Origin: Phymorhynchus buccinoides
Lineage: Eukaryota; Mollusca; Gastropoda; Neogastropoda; Raphitomidae
Reading direction: 5' to 3'
Length of the DNA stretch: 64,000 nt
Assembly (NCBI GenBank): GCA_017654935.2
Contig: CM065694.1
Span: forward strand, 4,471,215 to 4,535,214
A program made the translations under genes and the position numbers. Below are positions 54,862 through 64,000 of the stretch, one piece after another. Under the pieces are notes generated by a model. That model saw only the letters and a list, made by a program, of their open reading frames with translations. It searched no databases and had not been told where the DNA came from. The first letter of the stretch is position 1. Every line of letters begins with the position of its first letter.

Positions 54862-55230
54862 GTAAGACTGTCGTGGTTATATTCTGTGTGTCTGTCGGCC
54901 TGTCTCAGAGCTGTCACGGAGAATCTGGTAAGACTGTCGTGGTTATATTCTGTGTGTGTCTGTCTGAGCTGTCACGGAGAAGCTGGTAAGACTGTCGTGG
55001 TTATATTCTGTGTGTCTGTCTGCCTGTCTCAGAGCTGTCACGGAGAAGCTGGTAAGACTGTCGTGGGTATATTCTGCCTGTCTGTCTGTCTGTCTGTCTC
55101 AGAGCTGTCACGGAGAAGCTGGTAAGACTGTCGTGGTTATATTCTGTGTGTCTGTCTGTCTCAGAGCTGTCACGGAGAAGCTGGTAAGACTGTCGTGGTT
55201 ATATTATGTGTGTCTGTCACGGAGAAGCTG
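54830..55230 (+). repeat. Tandem array of the exon I 3' end and donor (six donors)
   Basis: Units of 58-70 bases contain agctgtcacggagaagctgg and taagactgtcgtgg, with donors at 54862, 54928, 54986, 55052, 55122 and 55184. Interiors are (TCTG)n and tgtgtg tracts. A last partial unit (cacggagaagctgtag) lacks the donor. Confidence 0.92.
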
Positions 55231-55303
55231 TAGTAATTGTGATTTCGTTTTGGGTTGTTCCTTATGATGTGCGTTTTGTTTTTTCCCTCCGATTTTTAAC
55301 TTC

Positions 55304-55372
55304 TTTGTGAAGCGCTTAGAGCCCCGTAAGGAGAATAAGCGCTATAAAAATGGTCATCATTATTATTACTTG
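55304..55372 (-). repeat. AGCGCTT...(ATT)n repeat end
   Basis: aagcgcttagagccccgtaa ... gcgctataaaaatgg followed by ATTATTATTA: reverse-oriented relative of the family at 9615 and 54337, lying only 15 bases upstream of the exon J acceptor. Confidence 0.65.
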
Positions 55373-55386
55373 TGTGTGTTGCCCAG

Positions 55387-55530
55387 GGTCCGGGCAACTT
55401 GCCCCTGCTGACCAAGCAAACGGAGGGCAGCCTGCCCGTCCTGCCCATCCTGGCTAACGCTGTCGTTATGTCGGCTGTCCTTCTGGCCCGCACTCAGGGA
55501 CCACAGGATATCCTGCTCCATGACTTATGG
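55387..55530 (+). CDS. Multi-pass membrane protein, exon J
   Basis: Acceptor gttgcccag, phase 0 at both ends (48 codons). A loop GPGNLPLLTKQTEGSLP is followed by a helix (VLPILANAVVMSAVLLA) and RTQGPQDILLHDLW before gtaatt. Skipping it would keep the frame. Confidence 0.8.
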
Positions 55531-56250
55531 GTAATTTCGCTGGTTCTTCAGTTATGAGAAAAAAAGAATTTTGCTCTTGTGATAAACTAATGGATGTTTA
55601 CTTCCATCATTTGTGTTCGTCTCTGCCTCTCCACCCACTCGATATTTCTTGAACCGCTGTAAGAACTACTTTCAATTTTGTACAGTGGGTGACATTTTTG
55701 CTTTTGTTCAAATCACATTTTCTTTCAAGTTCAAGTATACTTTATTAACTCCAAAAGAGAAATTCAGGTTAGGTGCATGACAGAGATACAACACAACTGA
55801 AAGAACAGTAATCAAACGTGTGAAACAAAATTATATCAATCATTAATAATTATTAAAATTCATTACATGAATGTGCACATTTAAAACCAAGAGAGGGAGA
55901 GACTGACTGACAATGAGAGAGAGAGAATCAATAACAATTTTTTATATTTTATTCTAATTATAAATCTAATGGTTTCATGGGTGCAACTTTTTCCTTTTCT
56001 TTATATTTTACCAGAAAAGGAAGGTGGTTTTTTTAAAGCAACAGATTGACATAAGAAGCGTTTTGAAGTTTGACTAGTTACACTTGAGGCATTGTCCCCT
56101 GAACCCCCTAACAGGGCTGTGCCCTGCCCCCTGCCGGGGCCTGGATGGCCTCTGGACCCGTCTTTCATGTTGGGGTGTACCTACTGTGGCTGTAATATTG
56201 TCATTTATATCGATTCAAATGACTCACTCGCTCCTATCATTATTTTCCAG

Positions 56251-56673
56251 TGCTGCGCCTCCTCCATTCTGCTGACCTTGCTGCAAAGCGACCCCGTGTT
56301 CTTGCCGACCTTGACCCCTCACAACCGAGCCACGCCCATCGTAATGGCTGCCATCACGTCCCTCGTCTTCTCCACCCTCAGCCAGTCGCGGCTCTGGCAC
56401 CGTGCCGGCAGTTCGTGGATGGTTTTTGCGGGTGTGGTGGAGGTGGTGTCGGTGGTGGGTTCGTTGCCGGTGTACGTGGTGTTGTTTGTGGTGATGTGGA
56501 GCGGGGAGGTGTGTTGGGAGAAGGCGGTGGTGTTTACAGTGCCGCTCAATGCCTTCGTTTTCTTGCTGGGGAGTGGGTATATGGCCTGGGCGCTGTGCGT
56601 GGCCGGGCTGGTGTGTGGGATAGGTTTGATGGTGTACAAGCTTCCGATGCTGCCGTGTCAGACAGATAGTTGA
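56251..56673 (+). CDS. Multi-pass membrane protein, terminal exon K
   Basis: Acceptor ttattttccag, phase 0, 140 codons and TGA at 56671-56673. It starts CCASSILLTLLQSDPVFLPT, then a helix with APIVMAAITSLVFSTL-like text, RLWHRAGSSWMVFAGVVEVV, a run of hydrophobic helices (VYVVLFVVMW; AFVFLLGSGYMAWALCV; AGLVCGIGLMVY), and a short tail KLPMLPCQTDS. I considered TMEM168 because of the WMVFAGVVE-like helix, but no other motif supports it. The whole protein likely has about 15 membrane spans. Confidence 0.83.
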   Translation, partial: CCASSILLTLLQSDPVFLPTLTPHNRATPIVMAAITSLVFSTLSQSRLWHRAGSSWMVFAGVVEVVSVVGSLPVYVVLFVVMWSGEVCWEKAVVFTVPLNAFVFLLGSGYMAWALCVAGLVCGIGLMVYKLPMLPCQTDS

Positions 56674-57222
56674 TAGTGCGCTGTGTGTGTGGCTGGTGTG
56701 CGTGATAGGTTTGATGGTGTATAAGCTTCCCATGCTGCCGTGTCAGGCAGATAGTTGATAGTGCGCTGTGTGTGTGGCTGGGCTGGTGTGTGGGATAGGT
56801 TTGATGGTGTAAAGATAGTTGATAGTGCGCTGTGTGTGTGTGTGTGGCTGGTGTGCAGGATAGGTTTGATGGTGTGTGGGATAGGTTTGATGGTGTACAA
56901 GCTTCCCATGCTGCCGTGTCAGGCAGATAGTTGATAGTGCGCTGTGTGTGTGGCTGGGCTGGTGTGTGGAATAGGTTTGATGGTGTAAAGATAGTTGATA
57001 GTGCGCAGGTGTGGCTGGTGTGCAGGATAGGTTTGATGGTGTGGGATAGGTTTGATGGTGTGTAAGCTTCCCATGCTGCCGTGTCAGGCAGATAGTTGAT
57101 AGTGCGCTGTGTGTGTGTGCAGGATAGGTTTGATATGTGTGGGATAGGTTTGATGGTGTGTAAGCTTCCCATGCTGCCGTGTCAGGCAGATAGTTGATAG
57201 TGCGCTGTGTGTGTGTGCACCG
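56600..57222 (+). repeat. Tandem array of the gene's terminal coding sequence and stop codon
   Basis: The last ~85 coding bases (gcgctgtgcgtggccgggct ... gtcagacagatagttgatag) are followed by about seven diverged, partly deleted copies with ggataggtttgatggtgt, aagcttcccatgctgccgtg and caggcagatagttgatag. All lie in the 3' untranslated region. Separated by GT simple sequence. Confidence 0.88.
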
Positions 57223-57511
57223 CATGAATGTGGAGAGAGAAAGAATATGCATAGCTGTGCGTTATTGTATGGGTGCAACTTTTCCTGGTATACAAAATTT
57301 CCTGTTTTTTTAATTTTACCAGAAAAGGAATTTCCTTTTTATTAAAGTTGTCAAACAAGATCTTTGTGTGTCTACTTTATTTTTCAAACACTTTAAAATA
57401 AGCATTTGTATAACTTGTAGAAAAAGCAACCTAAAATGCCTTCATAAATCAATTTTTGCTTCAGCTGCAGGGGGAAATGGCCCCTGGACCCGGACCTTTC
57501 AGGGGTTTTCA

Positions 57512-57742
57512 TTGTGTCGTTGCACCCATGTCATTGTGTGTCGTTGCACCCATGTTATTGTGTGTCGTTGCACCCATGTCATTGTGTGTCGTTGCACCCA
57601 TGTCATTGTGTGTCGTTGCACCCATGTCATTGTGTGTCGTTGCACCCATGTTATTGTGTGTGTGTTAGTGTGCGTCCACATTTGTGCATGTGTTGTGTCG
57701 TTGCACCCATGTCATTGTGTGTCGTTGCACCCATGTTATTGT
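57512..57742. repeat. 24-bp tandem repeat
   Basis: cgttgcacccatgtcattgt gtgt repeated six times, with two more copies after a GT-rich spacer. It grows out of the end of an interspersed repeat (cccctggacccggacctttc) related to 47575-47690 and 56090-56190. Confidence 0.9.
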
Positions 57743-58355
57743 GTGTGTTAGTGTGTGTGTCCACATTTGTGCATGTGTTGTGGGGAGGTCCAGGGAGAAA
57801 ACCAAAGAAAGTGGTAATCTATATCCAACATTGTTTCAAGCCCCATATGTGTGTTGAATGATGACCAACTTATTGTGCCAGCATTGAACAAAAAGAAATA
57901 TGAGCAGTATGGTTAGAAATCTAGTGGGAATTGAGAAAATGTGTGCGCTAGTAGTGATAGTTACAGATTTTAGTACGATTGTTGATTTGTAAATGTGGTG
58001 ACATCCCTGAGATGGCTTTCTGTGGTCAGCAGGGCTGTAAGAAACATGATTTGATTTGAATGTCACTTTTTCTGAGCACATAAGACATTTTGTTGTTGCA
58101 GGGATTATTCCTAGCACCGGTCATCAGTCCTTGTCTGATGAAATTTTGAAATGACCTATTGTTTCTGCAGGCAAGAGGTCACATGACTACTTCGTGTCTG
58201 TTAGCAAATTTACAGATTTTGATGGGAGCTGAAACTGACTGTAGTGATCAGATCGACTTGGGTGAAACAATAGCCTAAAAATAATTGCCCTATTATTACT
58301 TTATAGTACTATACTAACTTTTCTCATGTCCCACAAAAAATGGATAAAATAAAAA

Positions 58356-59152
58356 CTTTTCTCATGTCATTCCTTGAACATGCAGTCTGTGAAACCATGT
58401 GATTGATTGTAACAGTCCTAGAAAACAGGTTTCTCATGTCATTCCTTGAACATGCAGTCTGTGAAACCATGTGATTGATTGTAACTGTCCTAGAAAACAG
58501 GTTTCTCATGTCATTCCTTGAACATGCAGTCTGTGAAACCATGTGATTGATTGCAACAGTGTCCTAGAAAACAGGTTTCTCATGTCATTCCTTGAACATG
58601 CAGTCTGTGAAACCATGTGATTGATTGTAACAGTCCTAGAAAACAGGTTTCTCATGTCATTCCTTGAACATGCAGTCTGTGAAACCATGTGATTGATTGT
58701 AACAGAGTCCTAGAAAACAGGTTTCTCATGTCATTCCTTGAACATGCAGTCTGTGAAACCATGTTTGTAACAGTCCTAGAAAACAGGTTTCTCATGTCAT
58801 TCCTTGGACATGCAGTCTGTGAAACCATGTGATTGATTGTAACAGTGTCCTAGAAAACAGGTTTTCTCATGTCATTCCTTGAACATGCAGTCTGTGAAAC
58901 CATGTGATTGATTGTAACAGAGTCCTAGAAAACAGGTTTCTCATGTCATTCCTTGGACATGCAGTCTGTGAAACCATGTGATTGATTGTAACAGTGTCCT
59001 AGAAAACAGGTTTCTCATGTCATTCCTTGAACATGCAGTCTGTGAAACCATGTGATTGATTGCAACAGTGTCCTAGAAAACAGGTTTCTCATGTCATTCC
59101 TTGAACATGCAGTCTGTGAAACCATGTGATTGATTGTAACAGTCCTAGAAAA
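58356..59152. repeat. About 72-bp tandem repeat (around eleven copies)
   Basis: Unit: aacaggtttctcatgtcatt ccttgaacatgcagtctgtg aaaccatgtgattgattgta acagtcctagaa, with small indels (gtcctag / gagtcctag / gtgtcctag). Non-coding. Confidence 0.92.
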
Positions 59153-59280
59153 GTTTATTGCACTCGAGTTCCTTTTTTCTACATTATGAGTAACATGACC
59201 TATCGTTTATGAAAATGACCCATTGTTTATGAAAATGACCCATTATATTTTCTTCAAACTGGTAAAATGACCTATGATGT

Positions 59281-59638
59281 CCTGTGACAAGATTGATCCC
59301 TGATCGTTATGAATGAATGTAGGTCAAGTAAGGCATTGTTTTGTGACAAGATTGATCCCTGATCGTTATGAATGAATGTAGGTCAAGTAAGGCATTGTTT
59401 TGTGACAAGATTGATCCCTGATCGTTATGAATGAATGTAGGTCAAGTAAGGCATTGTTTTGTGACAAGATTGATCCCTGATCGTTATGAATGAATGTAGG
59501 TCAAGTAAGGCATTGTTTTGTGACAAGATTGATCCCTGATCGTTATGAATGAATGTAGGTCAAGTAAGGCATTGTTTTGTGACAAGATTGATCCCTGATC
59601 GTTATGAATGAATGTAGGTCAAGTAAGGCATTGTTTTG
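59281..59638. repeat. 60-bp tandem repeat (six copies, essentially identical)
   Basis: Unit tgtgacaagattgatccctg atcgttatgaatgaatgtag gtcaagtaaggcattgtttt. No differences between copies were seen, so the expansion or homogenisation is recent. Confidence 0.93.
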
Positions 59639-59942
59639 TGAGCTTTGGTAGCATTTGACTGGTTTGCTTGTGAGTGCTCTCTTGTCACAGCCAAGTAAAT
59701 GCTCAACTTTATTTTCATTTGACCTCAGTGTTGGATTATGGTTCTTGTGTGGTCTCTGCATGGTCTTTGGTCAAATAAGCATTTGCACCACATGAGGATG
59801 ATAAAGCACTGACTGTATAATGTTTTTCTATTTGTGATAACTTTTACAGCTTCATGTCATTGTAATATGCACAGTACAACTTTTTTTTAAAGAAATGCAC
59901 AATACAATGATCTTCCTAGGGCACACACAATATGTTGCAGAA

Positions 59943-60175
59943 TTAACCCTTTCACTGCCAATGTCGCATTTTGGCACCACAATGATCCATGTCGCTAAAA
60001 GGCAGCAAACCAGGGCCTGTTATCCAAAGACCCTATTTTCTTAATTTTGGGAGGCAAGGATATGCCTATTATATAATTGTCAGAGGAATTCGCAATATTG
60101 CAGACATTTTTTCTCCACCCAGTTAAGTTTAATGGTATTTTTGGGCTGAGAAATGGCTGGTGGTGAAAGGGTTAA
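59943..60175. mobile_element. piggyBac-like MITE (TTAA-flanked), free copy
   Basis: TTAA CCCTTTCACTGCCA ... TGGTGGTGAAAGGG TTAA. Same family as 42861-43108 and the two nested copies. Confidence 0.82.
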
Positions 60176-60289
60176 AGAGGTGGTTAGAACATTTATTAAC
60201 AAAATACCAGTGTTGATTCTAGGCAATATATGTGTCTGCATTCCATTAACTTTGATATTGAGTGATGTTTGTTCAGTGCTTTGGTATTC

Positions 60290-60490
60290 TTTTTTAACAT
60301 GTCAATTTAATTGATTTGGTCTTCTTTTTAACATGTCAATTTAATAATTGATTTGGTCTTCTTTTTAACATGTCAATTTAATAATTCATTTGGTATTCTT
60401 TTTTAACATGTCAATTTAATTGATTTGGTCTTCTTTTTAACATGTCAATTTATTTGATTTGGTCTTCTTTTTAACATGTCAATTTAATTA
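60290..60490. repeat. Short AT-rich tandem repeat (about six copies)
   Basis: tttggtcttctttttaacat gtcaatttaattgatt units of 33-42 bases. Confidence 0.88.
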
Positions 60491-60802
60491 AGTACAATAT
60501 TTTGAACTTTAATCTTCAACAACAAAATGTCAAAGCCTGATGCTGCTTTGTTTTAACATATGATCACGGACATTATTTAAATGTCCGTCTTGGATGTCAG
60601 GCTTTTGTGCATGATTTTTCACTCCTTTCAGTTTAAGATGCTGTTAGCAGTTGAAATATTTACTGTTTTTTAATTTTTTTTGTAGGTATTTATTTTCCTA
60701 GTACATATTGTACCATGTGTTTTAGACTCTAAGGCGCACCCCCAACATTTTACTCAAAATTGATTTTGTAAAAGTATCGCCTTAGACAGTAAAATATGGT
60801 AC

Positions 60803-63800
60803 ACTGATTTTCCTTTTTTATGCATTTTAAATTAATTTGATTGTACGTCGTTTTGTAATGATCTATGAAAATATTCAAAAACTTATCTTGTGTATAAGTG
60901 GTTTCTTTTTTATAACCACTTGATCTCATTGTTGCAATGTTAATAATAATGTGCTGCATTAATAAATATTGACCCATTGAAGTTGCTTCAAGTTTTGCTG
61001 ATTGCATGTGGCTTTCTCACGAAATTTTATTTCGGGCATGGTAATGCAGGAAAAAAGTATTGTTCTCTAAAGGTAAATGGGGTCAATGGCCCCTGTCGGG
61101 CGCCAACAGTGTATCTGCAAAATTTGACAAAAATAGATTTCCCACTGAAACCCCTTCTAATGACCTCACACGGGTCTTCTATACATATTTTGTGTCTGCG
61201 ACCAATGGAAATGTTCAAATTTGTCACATGATCTACACGCATTCATTGGAAATCCTAGTCTCGACACGCTAACCGTGTAGCTGCTGGTACAGATTGCAGC
61301 TGTCGATCTCCCATTGTTTAACTGGCGCGAAGCGTGCAACTGAATTATCACGAAAACTTGAGTCCAGCTCATATCAAATGGGGAATGACATTGTAGCAGA
61401 CGACATGTTTTGATGGTTCAGTAAAATCACCGATTTTGCAGATACACAGCGTCGGAGAGCTTTCTAACAAGGCAAAGAAAGCCGCTACTAGAACCGAGAT
61501 TTTACACTTCAGCCTGAAAACAAAACCTATACTTTTTGTGCCAAATCTTCAAAAACAAATTCATCTCATCTATGGAGAGTTGTTAAAGTATGCATTTACA
61601 TGGAATTATTGTTTACATTGATGTTCAGGATAATGTGTGCAAGAGACTAATACAGTAATAGTGACACAAAGAGAGAGGTCAGTGAGACCTCTCATACCTG
61701 GAAGAAGTGGATTCTGGGCAGCAGCAGTTTTCACTCCGTGCCATTTTTGCCCCTGATGGGGTCCTTGAGAGAGCGGGCACCACTTGTTGAAACGATGCTT
61801 CACCACAGCAGGCACTATAGTAGGCTTGGTATTGCCAGCAAACTTCAGCTTTTCAAAGGACGGTTATTATTATTCTTCTGCGTTCCCTGGCCATAATGGG
61901 TAAGGTGCATGTGTCCGGTTTTCAGTTTTCACTGATCTCCCTGCTGCGTACAGCCAACACATTCTGATTTCGGAGGATTCAAAGGACAATAAATATGATT
62001 CCTCTTCGTGGCCTCTATTTGGCCAGTCCCACTTGCTTAAAACTCGAGCATCAATCTCTGCAAAATGATGTCCGATTGGTTTAGGATTCCCCCCCCCCCC
62101 CCTTCTGTCACTTCTTCTATGGTCAACTTAGGACACCCATTTCATCGCCAGGTGGCAATCAAACCAGTAGGGGCTTAGCGCGTGATATTCTTAGTTGGGG
62201 GTAGAGAGAGAGGGCTCTCTAGAGGGCTCTCTCTCTCTACACGACGACTGCGCATGCTCAGAAGTAGTTCTAGTTCTCATGAGCCGTTTCCTGCAGAGCA
62301 AAACGTTGCAGCGATTGACAAGAGTAAAACTTAAAGGCACAGTTTCATTGGCCGCACTTTTTGTTGTTAATTAATATCCTGATTTTCGTTTTCCGTGGAA
62401 ATTCGCAAGCTATTACCATGCCTTATTTCGATACCTGTTGCTCTTCAGTTGGATATAAACACTAAGAAAAAATAACCAATTGAAAACAAGTTTATTCTTT
62501 CTTTCTTTTTTTGTGGTGGTGGTAGGACTTTTTCTTTGTGGTAAAGATGTTTTAAAAAACACACCAAAAAACAAAGAAGAATAAAAACAAAAACCGTTGA
62601 TAGCTCGGAATAATCCACATAAACTTACCCCCATCATCCCCCTACAAAAAGGAGAACTTGGTTCTTATGAGCAAAATGTCCACAGAGTAGCAGCACACCA
62701 GGAATGGTGGTTTTTGTCAAGTCATTTTATCTTTGGACGGAACAAATTTGGACAGGAATGTCAAAAGTCATTCATATCAATCAGCACACAATATATGTAT
62801 ATCACCACAACATCAAAATTATTCATATCACAGAGTATGTGTACATACAATCTTACCAATAATTAAGCAATTCTTTTGTGGGGCGTGATTAAAAATGTAA
62901 ATACATATGAAAGTTTTTATAACATACAAAAAATAAATGTTTTTTTGTTTGTAAAATCAGTCATGTTCTCACAGCTAAAAATGATTTTTTTTTTCAAATG
63001 TGGTTATCAGCAGTGTTTCCCACACAAACATTTGACAAACTGGGTAATGCTGCTTTACGCTTCCAAGGCTAAGGTTTCATCTATGTACCCACAGTAACAT
63101 TGAAAAATATGACATGGCAAGTAAATAAATACTGATCCCTTTGGTTGTCGACGTTTATCAGCAGTATGTTTGAAAGCGGAACCATTCCGTTGTACAACAG
63201 AAGTATCACAGAGGGAACACATCTATTAAAAATTACAAATCTTGCACAACACAATTATATGAACAATTGACAAGCCGTCAACAAAACATTCATCCCTTCG
63301 CTTCCCCCCCCCACCCCAAAACAAAGAAAAGAAAAGCATGTCCGACTTCATCTGCATTGAAGACGAACTGCAAAATCATAGTTGCTAAAGCTGAATGCAT
63401 TTCAAATGCATAATAATGTAACTATGTGGATGATTTTTGTCCCCAATAAACATGCATTATTTCCTTTTGCTTCATCGTGGTTTTCATTTTCTGACATGCA
63501 GTATTATTTTGGCGCTAACTTCGCTGCTTATGATTCTATGGGTTAGCTTTCTACTTTTTATTTAAAGAGTTGTCATTCACAGTACATTATACAAAATTAA
63601 ACTTCCATCAATGTATTTATTATTTTAAAAAATGTCATCCCATCAACCCTTTAAGGATAAATTTCACTTTGACTCGTTTGTTGACACAGTATATCTTTAA
63701 AAATGTTTTGTAATACATATTTACATATCCTCTTTCAACAATTAAAAAAAAAATATTGCAACACATTACATAAAACAAATCAGGAATACTGAACATATCT

Positions 63801-64000
63801 AACGGAGAGACAGATTTGAGCATACAAATCTCATAACGCTTACACGAAAAGTGTGCCGTAATTAGTATTCAAAAGTTGAATAACCAGTTTTAAATGCAGG
63901 GGACAAATATCCCACTATTGCATTCTGGGCATGAAACGATCAAATGATGTATCAAAGTAGTATCACATTAACTGGCCCACAAAAATGATGAAACTATCTT
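60803..64000. other. AT-rich non-coding DNA without a supported gene
   Basis: Only short open frames, none with family motifs. There is a C-run at 62091-62101, a small inverted GA/CT stretch at 62205-62240 (gagagagagggctctctaga) and polyA/T tracts. It could contain the 3' untranslated region of a neighbouring minus-strand gene beyond the window, but nothing here proves that. Confidence 0.4.

Noticed and set aside
61606..61860. Minus-strand frame with HRFNKWCPLSQGPHQGQKWH that could be an exon ending at gtatga
   Set aside because: The upstream side meets a stop and an (AAT)n tract with no acceptor, and the text matches no family known to me. Left unannotated, though a transcript search could revive it.

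Overview
This is a eukaryotic, intron-rich and very repeat-rich genomic window. Consensus splice sites, CT/CA microsatellites, SINEs, DNA-transposon MITEs, a Gypsy-type LTR element, a Jockey-like LINE end and TTAGGG-type motifs are all present. The repeat families together with an invertebrate-style AIG1/GIMAP GTPase suggest a lophotrochozoan, most likely a gastropod mollusc. That taxon call is inference. Nothing prokaryotic was seen. There is one 500-N assembly gap (18498-18997).

Layout. Bases 1-4900 hold little apart from microsatellites and a decayed Gypsy gag/integrase relic (3330-4227, minus). Bases 4920-8627 contain a two-exon (5' end missing) AIG1/GIMAP-type GTPase gene on the plus strand, whose 2.5-kb intron is built of inverted-repeat elements. 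Bases 9125-11210 hold a Jockey-like LINE 3' end split by a microsatellite-bearing insertion. Bases 13080-16911 are a deleted Gypsy-like LTR element (minus strand) with a 4-bp target duplication and one end collapsed into a perfect 78-bp palindrome. Bases 18998-21810 and 23321-26365 are a diverged direct duplication beside the gap, both carrying pieces of a frameshifted transposon protein that is better preserved at 22342-24100. Bases 28663-28989 encode the N-terminus of a PIF/Harbinger-type (HARBI1-like) protein. Bases 30709-38239 are a 7.5-kb minisatellite of about 54-bp units. Its minus-strand reading frame is the HARBI1-like catalytic segment PNVFGCVDGTLI, and unit variation is concentrated at silent third positions.

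Bases 39521-56673 hold the main host gene, on the plus strand. Eleven exons with matching intron phases encode the C-terminal ~665 residues of a multi-pass membrane protein that I do not recognise. This gene shows the most unusual feature of the window: repeatedly, an exon edge with its splice site (or the stop codon) has been tandemly amplified. The cases are acceptor x6 (39128-39543), exon-end+donor x8 (44309-45060), a complete transmembrane exon x4 (46636-47212), donor x6 (54830-55230) and stop codon/3' end x~7 (56600-57222). In addition a SINE insertion has duplicated a 5' splice site through its target-site duplication (41590-41917).

The introns also hold nested MITEs: piggyBac-like elements with TTAA, Tc1/mariner-like elements with TA, a hAT-like element with a BED-type zinc finger, and a foldback element carrying inverted telomere-like repeats. 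Bases 57223-64000 contain further minisatellites and no gene that I can support.
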